Program-made: the position numbers and the translations under genes
The notes under the pieces: generated by a model
Databases searched by the model: none
Told to the model about the DNA's origin: nothing
What the model saw: only the letters and a program-made list of their open reading frames with translations
From: Kiloniellales bacterium
GTDB lineage: Bacteria; Pseudomonadota; Alphaproteobacteria; Kiloniellales; JAKSBE01
Length of the DNA: 64,000 nucleotides
Reading direction: 5' to 3'
Assembly: GCA_030066685.1 (NCBI GenBank)
Contig: JASJBF010000004.1
Location: 21,594-85,593 of the forward strand
Part shown: positions 51,538-60,084 of the stretch, piece after piece
How the letters are laid out: the number at the start of each line of letters is the position of its first letter
Numbering within the stretch: position 1 is the first letter of the stretch

Positions 51538-51837
51538 TCAGGACGACGGTGTCTCGCCGGCCACCGCGTCCCGCCCGGCGGCGGTCAACTTGCAGACCAG
51601 CCAGTCCGGCTTGATCGGGTTGGCGAACCAGGGCTCGGCCCAGCCGCGCGCAATGCAGCTCTTGATCGTCCTGGGGCTGATCGGCTGCCCGTCGCGATCG
51701 AAAAGCGGCAGCTTGCCGCCCGGCTGATCGAGCCCGCGCAGCAGCCAGGCCTGCTGGGCCGGCGAAGGCCGCGACGCGACCCGTCGTCCGCCGCTGCGCC
51801 GCCAGCTGCGGCGAAGCGGAATCACCTTGGCCTCCAT
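51538..51837 (-). CDS. Small conserved protein, winged-helix-like
   Basis: 99 residues. GGAGGAG 6 bases before ATG 51837 gives strong start support. The pattern PSPAQQAWLLRGLDQPGGKL, DGQPISPRTIKSCIARGWAE and NPIKPDWLVCKLTAAGRDAV looks like a small winged helix (one HTH plus wing), basic at the N-terminus. No promoter-linked target gene is obvious. I cannot name the family. Confidence 0.6.
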   Translation of the reverse strand: MEAKVIPLRRSWRRSGGRRVASRPSPAQQAWLLRGLDQPGGKLPLFDRDGQPISPRTIKSCIARGWAEPWFANPIKPDWLVCKLTAAGRDAVAGETPSS

Positions 51838-51982
51838 CACTTCTCCTCCCCCCGTCAAGGGGCCCCCCGTCGAGTGACTTCGGTGACGTCGAGATTATCC
51901 TAGACTAGACTGCGCCGCGAAGCGAATCACCGCTGACCGGGCTAGAGTTCGGGCCAGAGTTCGGGGCGGAGCGGAGGGCGGC

Positions 51983-52306
51983 ATGACCTATTGTCTGGTC
52001 TATATGACGGCGGAGACGCCGGAGGAGGCGCGGGCTCTGGGCCGCGCCCTGGTGGAGGCGCGCCTGGCCGCCTGCGCCAACGTGATCCCGGGCATGGTTC
52101 CGATCTTCTGGTGGGACGGCGAGGTGCAGGAGGGCAGCGAGGCGGTGCTGATCGCCAAGACCCGCCGCGATCTGGTCGAGCGCCTGACCGCCTCGGTCAA
52201 GGCGCGGCACGGCTATGATTGCCCCTGCGTCGTGGCTCTGCCGATCGAAGCCGGCAATCCGGACTTCCTGGCCTGGATCGGCGCCGAGACCCGCGGTGAG
52301 GACTGA
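51983..52306 (+). CDS. cutA: Divalent-cation tolerance protein CutA
   Basis: 107-residue ferredoxin-like trimer subunit. LVEARLAACANVIPGMVPIFWW and EGSEAVLIAKTRRDLVERL, plus the HGYDCPCVVALPIEAGNPDFLAWI tail, are the family core. Function in copper/divalent metal tolerance is inherited from the family name and not proven. A transcript of its own is likely; it follows the small minus-strand gene divergently. Confidence 0.93.
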   Translation: MTYCLVYMTAETPEEARALGRALVEARLAACANVIPGMVPIFWWDGEVQEGSEAVLIAKTRRDLVERLTASVKARHGYDCPCVVALPIEAGNPDFLAWIGAETRGED

Positions 52307-52339
52307 ACCCGCGCGAAGGGTGAGGGGCGGCAGGGGCCG

Positions 52340-52840
52340 TCAGCCGAGGTCGGCCTTCATCAGCCGTCGCAGAGCCGGCGCGACCTCCTGCTGGTTCTCG
52401 AAGTCGAAGGTGCCGTTGTCCAGTTCGTCATCGAGGCCGAAGCAGTAAAGGCCGGAGTCGCCGCGCGCGGCCAGCCAGGTCTTTGCCTCCTGCAGGGCGG
52501 CGTCCGCGATGCGCTGCTTGTCCTCCACGGGCAGGCCGCCGCTGCGCTCGATCACGATGGCCATGCGCTCGAGGATCGGGTCGTGGCGTTTCTTCCAGGC
52601 CTCCGCCGCCGCCAGGTAGGGCGGGTTCTCGCCGACGTAGCTGGGGCAGGCCATCAGAAACGCGGTGGTGTTCCAGAAAGAGATGAAGAGGACCATCGCG
52701 TCCGCGCGCAGGGGGTCATCGGCCCGGCCGTTGGACGGCAGGGCCAGCGCAGCAAGCAGGCAGAGCGCACCGGCCGTGCAGAACGCGGCGCAGCGCCGAA
52801 ACGTCGGCCGGCATCCGGCCGTCGGTCGCCGTGAAAACAT
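52340..52840 (-). CDS. Exported protein of unknown function
   Basis: 166 residues with a signal peptide (about 17-41, NGRA-DD). The mature part has a short TTAFLMACPSYVGENPPYLA segment with a conserved-looking cysteine, then helical stretches, and a second cysteine near residue 130 (GLYCFGLDD); these could pair. A GTG/ATG at 52840 is the natural start. No family recognised. Confidence 0.55.
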   Translation of the reverse strand: MFSRRPTAGCRPTFRRCAAFCTAGALCLLAALALPSNGRADDPLRADAMVLFISFWNTTAFLMACPSYVGENPPYLAAAEAWKKRHDPILERMAIVIERSGGLPVEDKQRIADAALQEAKTWLAARGDSGLYCFGLDDELDNGTFDFENQQEVAPALRRLMKADLG

Positions 52841-53000
52841 ACTGAGCCTTTACGTGATGGTGCGGGGGCGCCATGAACCCGAAGGACCGGGCGGGTCGAG
52901 GCGCGGGATCCAGAATCGCCGGTCGCCGTTCAAGCGGGATCGATTCGGCCGAGCGAGTTGCGCTCGGCGACCAAGGGCGGGCGAAGTCGGGGCGATGCGG

Positions 53001-53153
53001 TCAGCCCGAGTGGCTGAGGCGGCGGCGGACTTCTTCGCGATATTCCAGATCCCAGACGATCCGGTCGATGTCGATGTCATCGGGCGAACCGTCATGCCCC
53101 ATTTGAGACGGGGCGGGCGCTTGGCTGTTCAACAGTGCGTCGGCGGTCTGCAT
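53001..53153 (-). CDS. 50-residue conserved acidic protein
   Basis: Short frame MQTADALLNSQAPAP... ending REEVRRRLSHSG, with the segment DIDIDRIVWDLEYREEVRRR. GAGG 6 bases before the ATG. I recall similar D-P/I-D-R-VVW-D-YR-EV patterns in short alphaproteobacterial proteins, which together with the ribosome site supports a real gene. Function unknown. Confidence 0.5.
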   Translation of the reverse strand: MQTADALLNSQAPAPSQMGHDGSPDDIDIDRIVWDLEYREEVRRRLSHSG

Positions 53154-53400
53154 TGTATCCTCGTCCTGCTACTGCCACTTTTCCCTCTCCCGACGCCCTA
53201 AGCATTCCAAGGCATTGCGGCTAGTAAAGGGCCCAATTGGGGCGTCAATATGAAGACCATTCTCGACCTATCGTTGTCACAACTTGTGTCGCTTTCGGCA
53301 CAAAACTGTCACAGCGCATGACTGCTCTGCGCTTTCCCTGCTTGTCCACCTAGCGCGGTGCGTGTACCGAGGACTGTCCCACCGTAAGGAGCGAGCCACG

Positions 53401-54597
53401 ATGTCCGTCTGGCAGGCCAGACTCTCCCTGGGGTTTTCCTGCCTCGGCCATGCCTACATGCACATGCTGACGGCCTTCTTCTTCGTCATCGTGCTCGCCC
53501 TAGAAGCCGAGTGGGATCAGCCGTTCCATGAGTTGATCGAGCTCTGGACGCTGGGGTCCCTGCTGGTCGGGCTCTGCGCCCTGCCGGCCGGCTGGCTGGC
53601 GGACCGTTGGAGCGCGCCGGGCATGATGGCGGTCATGTTCCTGGGCATGGGCGCGGCCTGCTGGCTCTGCGCCTTCGCGCCGTCGCCGGACACGATGCTG
53701 CTGGGCTTGGCCGCCCTCGGCGTCTTCGCCGCCATCTATCATCCGGTCGGCATCGCCTGGGTGGTCCGTTGCGCCGAGGCGCGGGGCAAGGCGCTCGGCA
53801 TCAACGGCATCTTCGGCGGGATCGGAATCGGCGCGGCCGGCATGATCACCGGCGGCCTGATCGACGGCTTCGGCTGGCGGGCCGCCTTCTTCGTTCCGGG
53901 CACGATCTCGGTCCTGACCGGGCTTGCGCTGGTCGTCTGCCTGGCGCGTGGCTGGGTCTCCGACCTCAAGGAGGACCGCGCGCCCGAGCCGACGCACAGC
54001 CGCGCCGACATGCTGCGCGCCTTCCTGATTCTCCTGGTCACGATGTTCTGCGTCGGCTTCATCTTCCACGCGACCCAGACCGCCTTTCCCAAGGTCTTCG
54101 ACCTTCGGCTCGCCGACATGCTCGGCGAGGGCACCCTGGGCGTCGGCATGGTGGTGACGATCGTCTATTTCCTGGCCGCCGGGATGCAGATCATCGGCGG
54201 GCACCTGGCGGACCGCTATCCCTTGAAGCCGATCTACCTGGCCGGCCTGCTGTTCCAGGTGATCATGCTGGCGGCGGTCGCCAGCGCCTTCGGGCTGCCG
54301 CTGATCCTTGCCGCGGTGCTTTCGGTCATGATGAGCACCGCCGTGCTACCCGCGGAGAACATGCTGCTGGCGCGCTTCACGCCGCAGCGGCACCGCAACC
54401 TGGCCTTCGGCATCAAGTTCGTGCTCGCCTTCGGGGTCGCGCCGCTGGCGATCTGGTTCGTTTCCTGGACCAAGGGCGCGACCGGCGAGTTCACCCTGCT
54501 GTTCTTCGTGCTGGCGGCCTTCTCGGGCCTCGGGTTCCTAGCAGCCGCCCTGCTGCCGGGCGAGCAGCGCCGGCCGCTCGCGGTGCCGGCCGAGTAG
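53401..54597 (+). CDS. MFS transporter
   Basis: 398 residues with about twelve membrane helices (first at 8-30). The loop motif GWLADRW between helices 2 and 3 is the MFS A-like motif, and GIAWVVRCAEARGKALGING follows helix 4, resembling the fosmidomycin-resistance type exporters. AAGGAG lies before ATG 53401. Substrate not predictable. The next gene (a VOC protein) follows by 12 bases, so the two may be co-transcribed. Confidence 0.82.
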   Translation: MSVWQARLSLGFSCLGHAYMHMLTAFFFVIVLALEAEWDQPFHELIELWTLGSLLVGLCALPAGWLADRWSAPGMMAVMFLGMGAACWLCAFAPSPDTMLLGLAALGVFAAIYHPVGIAWVVRCAEARGKALGINGIFGGIGIGAAGMITGGLIDGFGWRAAFFVPGTISVLTGLALVVCLARGWVSDLKEDRAPEPTHSRADMLRAFLILLVTMFCVGFIFHATQTAFPKVFDLRLADMLGEGTLGVGMVVTIVYFLAAGMQIIGGHLADRYPLKPIYLAGLLFQVIMLAAVASAFGLPLILAAVLSVMMSTAVLPAENMLLARFTPQRHRNLAFGIKFVLAFGVAPLAIWFVSWTKGATGEFTLLFFVLAAFSGLGFLAAALLPGEQRRPLAVPAE

Positions 54598-54609
54598 GGC
54601 GTGCCGGCG

Positions 54610-55005
54610 ATGACCGGGATCACCATCGATCGCCTCGACCACCTGGTCCTGACCGTGCGGGACATCGAGGCGACCTGCGCCTTCTATCAGGAGGTGCTGG
54701 GCATGGAGCGGCGCGGCTTCGGCGAGGGCCGGGTGGCGCTCCACTACGGCCGGCAGAAAATCAACCTGCACCCCCATCCGACGCCGATCGACCTGGTCGC
54801 CGAGCGGCCCCTACCGGGCAGCGCGGACCTTTGCTTCGTCACGGAACAGGCGATCGAGGCGGTGATCGCGCACCTCGCGGCCTGCGGCGTGCCGATCGAA
54901 TGGGGCCCGGGCCAGCGGACCGGCGCCGAAGGCCATATCGCCTCGGTCTACTGCCGCGATCCGGACAACAACCTGATCGAGATTGCCAGCTACCACCGAG
55001 CCTGA
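54610..55005 (+). CDS. VOC-family glyoxalase-fold protein
   Basis: 131 residues. N-terminal DRLDHLVLTVRDIEATCAFY and later SVYCRDPDNNLIEIASYH are the two half-motifs of vicinal-oxygen-chelate enzymes (metal ligands His and Glu). Could be a glyoxalase, a fosfomycin-resistance-type or a bleomycin-type binding protein. It follows the MFS gene directly, so the pair may act on one small molecule. ATG 54610 or GTG 54601. Confidence 0.83.
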   Translation: MTGITIDRLDHLVLTVRDIEATCAFYQEVLGMERRGFGEGRVALHYGRQKINLHPHPTPIDLVAERPLPGSADLCFVTEQAIEAVIAHLAACGVPIEWGPGQRTGAEGHIASVYCRDPDNNLIEIASYHRA

Positions 55006-55221
55006 CAGGCGGCCGATCCGCCGCCGCCGTGCCTGATCGCGAAAGCCCGAAGGAGTCTTCGGAAAGTTCGATCGGACCGCTCATTCGCTGGCCCCCTGCT
55101 TGAATTCGGCGGTCCCGGCAACACATCGCAATGAGAGTTGGCCGAGTATTTCAAGGCTCAGCCGGCCCGGGCCTCACGCGACAGCGGGGAGGCGCCGTTC
55201 CCTGAAGCGAAGGAGGAAGAC

Positions 55222-55353
55222 GTGCACAGCGACGCCAAGAAGCTCGACATGACCGCGGCCAAGCAGTGGCTGACCAAGGACGTCACGATCAGGCTGCCCG
55301 GCTGGGCGTTCCTCCTCGGCGGCCTCGCCCTGCTCGCCCTGATCCTCGACTGA
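55222..55353 (+). CDS. Short single-span membrane protein
   Basis: 43 residues: MHSDAKKLDMTAAKQWLTKD followed by one membrane helix (PGWAFLLGGLALLALILD). AAGGAGG 6 bases before GTG 55222 supports this start over TTG 55138. No function known; a small stress or envelope protein is possible. A 11-bp GC stem (55358-55398) follows. Confidence 0.55.
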   Translation: MHSDAKKLDMTAAKQWLTKDVTIRLPGWAFLLGGLALLALILD

Positions 55354-55357
55354 CCTC

Positions 55358-55398
55358 GGCCGCCCCGGTACCGGCGGACCGAAGGTTCCGGGGCGGCC
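55358..55398. terminator. GC hairpin after the short membrane protein
   Basis: GGCCGCCCCGG (55358-55368) pairs perfectly with CCGGGGCGGCC (55388-55398), loop 19 nt, no T-run. It lies between the convergent ends of the small membrane protein and the minus-strand DUF1127-like pair. Confidence 0.5.
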
Positions 55399-55419
55399 CC
55401 GGCGGGGCCGTGTCAGAGG

Positions 55420-55620
55420 TCACGCGCCGCAGCGTTGCGCTGTGACCCGATCGTGCGCGAGGCGGCGCAGAGGACGGCGCAGGATCGGGCCTCCGATTTG
55501 CAACAGACGCCGCCGCGGTCGGCCTTCGGGGGCAGCACCGCGATACGCGGCCCACGGCGTCTGTCGGGGTTCGGGCAGCCGCCAGATCATCAGTGAAATC
55601 GCATCGTAGTAGGGTCCCAT
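55420..55620 (-). CDS. Small basic protein, second of the WYL-linked pair
   Basis: 66 residues, MGPYYDAISLMIWRLPEPRQ then a strongly basic tail. GGGGAG 8 bases before ATG 55620; an in-frame ATG at 55653 overlaps the previous gene's stop and would couple the two. The start is therefore open. Tandem order and the same direction as the DUF1127-like gene suggest a shared transcript. Confidence 0.5.
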   Translation of the reverse strand: MGPYYDAISLMIWRLPEPRQTPWAAYRGAAPEGRPRRRLLQIGGPILRRPLRRLAHDRVTAQRCGA

Positions 55621-55649
55621 CTCACGTCTCCCCATTTCATCGGTGCGGG

Positions 55650-55862
55650 TCATGCGGCGCCGAGGTCGATGCCGATGTCGCGCAGCAGGTGACGGCTGAG
55701 GCCCCGCAGCGCGCGGCTGGCGGCCAGACTTTGCGACCTCCGGACCCGCCCGGCCACGGCGTGCCGTTGCGCGCCGCCGATAGCGTTGAAACGATGATCC
55801 AGGTCCTCGGCGATAAAGGCGGGACAGGCTGGATTGGTGAAATAGACATGGCGGCCGGGCAT
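55650..55862 (-). CDS. DUF1127-like small protein
   Basis: 70 residues. The C-terminus ALRGLSRHLLRDIGIDLGAA carries the DUF1127 core pattern (L-x-x-L/H-L-L-x-D-I-G-I). Such small proteins affect RNA binding and stress physiology in Rhodobacter and Agrobacterium. GGAGAAGGAAC before ATG 55862. The start lies 54 bases from the nearest TGACA-N6-TGTCA palindrome (55918-55933); the gene is divergent from the WYL-domain regulator, so it is a likely target. Confidence 0.65.
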   Translation of the reverse strand: MPGRHVYFTNPACPAFIAEDLDHRFNAIGGAQRHAVAGRVRRSQSLAASRALRGLSRHLLRDIGIDLGAA

Positions 55863-55915
55863 GTTCCTTCTCCTCGTCGCTTCCTGAAAACCAGCTCCCA
55901 TGCTAGGCAAAGCCT

Positions 55916-55978
55916 CCTGACAACATGCTGTCAGTGAGACTCTGCTAGCCTGCTGCTTCCTGACAGTAGGGTGTCAGG
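55916..55978. promoter_or_regulatory. Two copies of a TGACA-N6-TGTCA operator
   Basis: TGACA-ACATGC-TGTCA (55918-55933) and TGACA-GTAGGG-TGTCA (55961-55976; extended to a 9-bp arm TTCCTGACA/TGTCAGGAA). The two centres are 43 bp apart, about four helical turns. They occupy the divergent gap between the DUF1127-like gene and the YafY-family regulator gene and are the best operator candidates in the window. Confidence 0.7.
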
Positions 55979-56013
55979 AAGCAAAGCCGACCGTGGACAC
56001 GAGGGGAAGCGCG

Positions 56014-56691
56014 ATGCGGCGGGCCGACCGCCTGTTTCAGATCATCCAGATTCTGCGCCGCAACAAGCTGGTGCGGGCCCGGGATCTGGCCGAGAAGCTC
56101 GAGATCTCGGAGCGGACGGTCTATCGCGACATCCGCGACCTCGTCGGCTCCGGGGTGCCGATCGAGGGCGAGGCCGGGGTCGGCTACGTGCTGCGCAACG
56201 GCTACGACTTGCCGCCCCTGATGTTCAACGAGCGCGAGCTCGAGGCCCTGGTGCTCGGCGCCCGGATCGTGGAGTCCTGGACCGATCCGGAGATGGCGGA
56301 CTCGGCCGCCAACGTCATCGCCAAGGTCGAGGCGGTGGTGCCGGAGGAGCTGCGCGCCCACATGGCGCAGACCGCGCTGCTGGCGCCCGCGGCGCACTAC
56401 GCCGAGCCCCTGTCGGTCGACCCCCGTACGCTGCGCCGGGCGATCCGCGACCGGCGCAAGCTGGCCTTCGACTACCGGGACCGGGAGGAGCGGCGGACCA
56501 GCCGCAGTGTCCGGCCCCTGGCTCTGGCCTTCTACGGCCCGGTCTGGCTGCTGGTGTCCTGGTGCGAGCTGCGCCAGGACTTCCGCTGTTTCCGACTCGA
56601 CCGCATCGACGCGCTCGAGGTCCTGGCCGAGGCCTTCCGCCCCGAGCGCGGCAAGCTGCTGCAGGATTTCCTCAGGCGGGACGCGGAGTAG
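56014..56691 (+). CDS. YafY-family regulator with HTH and WYL domains
   Basis: 225 residues. N-terminal helix-turn-helix (ADRLFQIIQILRRNKLVRAR, SERTVYRDIRDLVGSGVPIE) and a C-terminal WYL domain starting near residue 145 (LRRAIRDRRKLAFDYRDREE, LAFYGPVWLLVSWCELRQDF). WYL domains sense small ligands or nucleic acid. AGGGGAAG before ATG 56014. The upstream gap holds two matching palindromes, so autoregulation plus control of the divergent small genes is likely. Confidence 0.87.
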   Translation: MRRADRLFQIIQILRRNKLVRARDLAEKLEISERTVYRDIRDLVGSGVPIEGEAGVGYVLRNGYDLPPLMFNERELEALVLGARIVESWTDPEMADSAANVIAKVEAVVPEELRAHMAQTALLAPAAHYAEPLSVDPRTLRRAIRDRRKLAFDYRDREERRTSRSVRPLALAFYGPVWLLVSWCELRQDFRCFRLDRIDALEVLAEAFRPERGKLLQDFLRRDAE

Positions 56692-56705
56692 ACGGGCGAG
56701 CGACC

Positions 56706-58085
56706 TCAGGCCGCGGAGGCGTCGGGCCGGGCCTTGTCCCGGGCGCCGAAGCGCCGGTCGCTGCGCAGCTCGGCCAGGATCGAGCCGATGCTTTCGACCA
56801 GCAGCTTGACCTCGGAGCTGGCCCCGGCCGCGCTCTCGCGGACCGAGCCGGAAAGCTGTGCGACGTCCTGGGATTCCGCCGCCACGGTCTGGATGGTCTT
56901 GGCGACCTCACGGTTGCCCGAGGCCGCCTCCTGGATGCTGCCGCTGATCTCCAGCGCGGCCTGCTTCTGCTGATCGGCCGCCGTGTCGATCGCCGCCGAG
57001 ACCTCGTCCAGCCGGGCGATGACCTCGCTCACCCGCCGGATGGTGTCGACCGCGCCGCCCGTCGCCTCCTGGATCTTGGCGACCTGCTGGGAGATCTCGT
57101 CGGTCGCCTTGGCGGTCTCGTTGGCCAGGCTCTTGACCTCGTTGGCGACGACCGCAAAGCCTTTGCCGGCTTCGCCGGCGCGCGCCGCCTCGATGGTCGC
57201 GTTGAGCGCCAGCAGGTTGGTCTGCGCCGCGATGTCCGAGATCACCTTGATGATGTCGCCGATCTCCTGGGCGCTGGTGTCGAGTTCGCCGATAACCTGA
57301 CTGGCACTGTTCGCCTCGGTCACCGCCTGCCGGGTAACGTCCTTGGACTGGGCGGTCTGGCGTCCGATCTCCTGGACCGAGACCTGGAACTCCTCGGTGG
57401 CGGCGGCCACGGTCTCGACGCTGGTCGAGGCCTCCTCCGAGGCCGAGGCCACGGTCGAGGCGCTCATGCCGGTCCGTTCCGCGGCGGCGTGCATCTCGCC
57501 GGCGAAGCTTTCGACCTCCTTGGTCTGGCGGGCGACCTTTTCGACCACGCCGTCGACCTCGGCTTCCAGGTTGTCGGCCAGGCGTCGGAGCTCCTGCTGA
57601 AGCAGTTCCTGGCCCGAGGCGATGTAGACCGAGGTGGCGAGCTCCATGTCGAAAAGGATGGTCCGGGTGACCGCGTCCACCGCCCGGTCTAGCTTCTCGG
57701 GCGCTCGGCGGTACTTGGCCGTGAGGACGGTCAGCATCCGGGTCAGCAGGAAGGTGTAGCCGCCGATGTACCAGTTCGGCGCCAGGCCGATGCGCTGGTG
57801 CGCGCGGCCGATGGCGGTGGCCCGCTCGAAGTACTCGGCATCGAAACGGCCGGAGAACATCAGCCGCCAATGCGCGCTCTGCGCCCGCTTCAGGGCCTCG
57901 ATCTTGCCGTCCCCGCAGAGCAGGGGCGCCAGGGCCGGCCAGCGGCCGAGATAGTCGTAGAAGCGGTTCAGGATCCCGGGGAACTCTGGTTCCAGGACCT
58001 CGAAAAGCTCTGGCAGCAGGCCGCGAACTTCCGGAGAGAGGCCGGCGAAGGCCAGGCGTTCTTGGGCGGTTTTGCTAAATTCCAT
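56706..58085 (-). CDS. Soluble globin-coupled methyl-accepting chemotaxis protein
   Basis: 459 residues without membrane segments. Residues 1-160 form a protoglobin-like sensor with the probable haem ligand His96 in [20 protein letters not shown]; residues 190-440 are the signalling coiled-coil with hairpin tip [21 protein letters not shown]. This is the HemAT-like class that senses oxygen for aerotaxis. No che or flagellar genes are adjacent, so it must signal to a distant array. Confidence 0.9.
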   Translation of the reverse strand: MEFSKTAQERLAFAGLSPEVRGLLPELFEVLEPEFPGILNRFYDYLGRWPALAPLLCGDGKIEALKRAQSAHWRLMFSGRFDAEYFERATAIGRAHQRIGLAPNWYIGGYTFLLTRMLTVLTAKYRRAPEKLDRAVDAVTRTILFDMELATSVYIASGQELLQQELRRLADNLEAEVDGVVEKVARQTKEVESFAGEMHAAAERTGMSASTVASASEEASTSVETVAAATEEFQVSVQEIGRQTAQSKDVTRQAVTEANSASQVIGELDTSAQEIGDIIKVISDIAAQTNLLALNATIEAARAGEAGKGFAVVANEVKSLANETAKATDEISQQVAKIQEATGGAVDTIRRVSEVIARLDEVSAAIDTAADQQKQAALEISGSIQEAASGNREVAKTIQTVAAESQDVAQLSGSVRESAAGASSEVKLLVESIGSILAELRSDRRFGARDKARPDASAA

Positions 58086-58243
58086 CGTCGCTCTCGCCAG
58101 GCTGCCGCCGCCCCCCGGATGGCGGCGATCGGGACGAGAGGATTAGTACGCATTTTAGGTTAATCTCATATTACTCAAGACCTATTTGCGGAGTCCGACG
58201 CCCCCGGCCGCGGAAGCTGGTCGCCTGGATCCGGCAAGAGCCT

Positions 58244-59479
58244 TCAGGTCGAGGCCCGGGCGGAGAGGCGGGCCAGCGGCTTCTCGTTGATCGGCAGGTG
58301 CACCGCCGCGGCCAGCAATCCGAGCGCGACACCGGCCCACCACATGGAATCGTAGGAGCCGGTCGTGTCGTAGAGCCGGCCGCCGAGCCAGACCCCGAGG
58401 AAGCTGCCGACCTGGTGGCTGAGGAAGACGATCCCGAAGAGCGTCGCCATGTAGCGGACCCCGAAGACCTGGGCCACGATCCCCGTGGTCAGGGGCACGG
58501 TCGACAGCCAGAGGATCCCCATCACCGCCGCGAAGAGGTAGAGCGTGAGCTCGGTCTTGGGGGCCAGCAGCAGGCCGGTGATGGCGACCGCGCGGGCGAA
58601 GTAGATGGCCGAGAGCCCGTACTTCTTGCTCCAGCGCTGGCCGGCGGCGCCCGAGAGGAAGGAGCCGATGATGTTGAACAGGCCGACGATGGCGATGGAA
58701 TAGGCGCCGACCTCCGCGCCCAGACCCAGGTCCTTGGCATAGGCCGGGAAGTGCACCGTGATGAAGGCGACGTGGAAGCCGCAGACGAAGAAGCCGAGGG
58801 TCAGGAGCACGTAGCCGCTGTGCCCGCCGGCTTCGCGCAGCGCCTGGCCGATGCTCTGCTCGCTCACCGCCTCGCCCTTGACCCCGGGGTCGCCGGGCAG
58901 GACGAAGGCGAGGGGGATGATGACCAGGGCCGAGGCGGCCAGGATCAGCAGCGCCGGCTGCCAGCCGAACTGGGCGATCATCGCCTGGCCGAGCGGCGAG
59001 AAGACGACCTGGCCGAAGGATCCGGCCGCGGTGCCGAGGCCCAGCGCCAGGGAGCGCCGTTCGGGCCCGACCACCCGGGCCATCGAGGCCAGGGCTAGGG
59101 AGAAGGCGGTGAAGGCCACCCCCACGCCGGTCAGCACCCCGCCGAAGACGTGCAGCATCAGGCCGCTGTCGGCCTCGGCCATGCCCCAGACCCCGGCGCC
59201 GTAGACCAGGGCGCCCAGGGTCATGACCCGGGCCGGGCCATAGCGGTCGGCGATGGCGCCCGCGACCGGCACGCCGATGCCCCAGAGCAGGTTCTGGATC
59301 GCCATGGCGAGCGCGAAGGTCTCGCGGTCCCAGCCCTTGGCCACCGTCATGGGCTCCAGGAAGAGCCCGAAGACCGAGCGCACGCCGAAGCCGATCATGG
59401 CGATCAGGCAGCCGGCGAGGATGACCAGCAGCGGCGTGCGCCAGCTCGACGCGGCGGACAAGGAGGCCTGGGTGGTCAC
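58244..59479 (-). CDS. MFS transporter
   Basis: 411 residues, about twelve helices; loop motif GAIADRYGPARVMTLG follows helix 2 and a KKYG/R motif lies in the central loop (GQRWSKKYGLSAIYFAR). GTG start with AAGGAAG upstream. Resembles monocarboxylate/oxalate-type carriers. It is the second gene of a minus-strand pair with the PaaI-type thioesterase (42 bases apart), so an aromatic or organic acid substrate would fit but is not shown. Confidence 0.82.
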   Translation of the reverse strand: MTTQASLSAASSWRTPLLVILAGCLIAMIGFGVRSVFGLFLEPMTVAKGWDRETFALAMAIQNLLWGIGVPVAGAIADRYGPARVMTLGALVYGAGVWGMAEADSGLMLHVFGGVLTGVGVAFTAFSLALASMARVVGPERRSLALGLGTAAGSFGQVVFSPLGQAMIAQFGWQPALLILAASALVIIPLAFVLPGDPGVKGEAVSEQSIGQALREAGGHSGYVLLTLGFFVCGFHVAFITVHFPAYAKDLGLGAEVGAYSIAIVGLFNIIGSFLSGAAGQRWSKKYGLSAIYFARAVAITGLLLAPKTELTLYLFAAVMGILWLSTVPLTTGIVAQVFGVRYMATLFGIVFLSHQVGSFLGVWLGGRLYDTTGSYDSMWWAGVALGLLAAAVHLPINEKPLARLSARAST

Positions 59480-59520
59480 TGGTTTCTTCCTTCTCTCATG
59501 CTCGGATCAAGCATCAAGGC

Positions 59521-60012
59521 TCACAGCGGAAAGATCAGGCAGGTGGTGGTGCCGAAGGCGAGCAAGCGGCCCTCGCCGTCGGTCAGGCGGCCTTCGGCGA
59601 CACCGACCCGGCGCCCGGACTGCACGATCGTGCCCTCGGCCTCGACCAGTCCGGTCTTGTCGGTCATGCCGCGCAGCAGGTTGATCTTGAACTCTACTGT
59701 CGTGTAGCCGCTGCCCCGGGGCAGGGTCGATTGGACCGCGCAACCCATGCAGGAATCGAGCAGGGTCGCCGCCCAGCCGCCGTGCACCGAGCCGATCGGA
59801 TTGTAGTGATCGAAGCTTGGCTCGCCTCGGAACAGCGCGTGGCCTTCCGAGACTTCGGTCAGGACGAAGCCCAGGGTCCGGGTGATCGGCGGGGCCGGCA
59901 GGCGCCGCTCCAGCAGGGCCTGAAGGAACTCCAGGCCGCTCATCGCCTTCAAGGTCTCGAGCGACGCGACCCCGAACTCCCGGTCCTGCAAGGCTTCGCT
60001 GACGATGGACAT
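59521..60012 (-). CDS. PaaI-family hotdog thioesterase
   Basis: 163 residues. Single hotdog domain with HYNPIGSVHGGWAATLLDSC, the PaaI-type catalytic HGG-x-x-x-x-x-D segment, and VEFKINLLRGM. Hydrolyses acyl- or aryl-CoA thioesters; substrate unknown. GGGGAGG before the ATG. Divergent from a MarR gene with a perfect 12-bp palindrome between them, so probably under its control. Confidence 0.86.
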   Translation of the reverse strand: MSIVSEALQDREFGVASLETLKAMSGLEFLQALLERRLPAPPITRTLGFVLTEVSEGHALFRGEPSFDHYNPIGSVHGGWAATLLDSCMGCAVQSTLPRGSGYTTVEFKINLLRGMTDKTGLVEAEGTIVQSGRRVGVAEGRLTDGEGRLLAFGTTTCLIFPL

Positions 60013-60036
60013 GGCCTCCCCGCGCGTCGTAAACTC

Positions 60037-60048
60037 GTGTAGCTACAC
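60037..60048. promoter_or_regulatory. Perfect palindrome GTGTAGCTACAC
   Basis: Twelve-bp dyad in the 72-bp divergent gap between the thioesterase and MarR starts; 25 bases before the thioesterase ATG and 37 before the MarR ATG. MarR proteins usually bind such dyads and repress both genes. Confidence 0.55.
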
Positions 60049-60084
60049 TCGACTAAGCGGCTTCGGGAGTCAATTGCGATCGCC

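Noticed and set aside
53275..53314. TGTCACA direct repeats upstream of the MFS gene as a regulator site
   Set aside because: Two 7-mers 32 bp apart with weak extra symmetry; no nearby regulator gene links to them, so evidence is too thin.
55138..55353. 71-codon version of the short membrane protein starting at TTG 55138
   Set aside because: The GTG at 55222 has a far better ribosome site (AAGGAGG).
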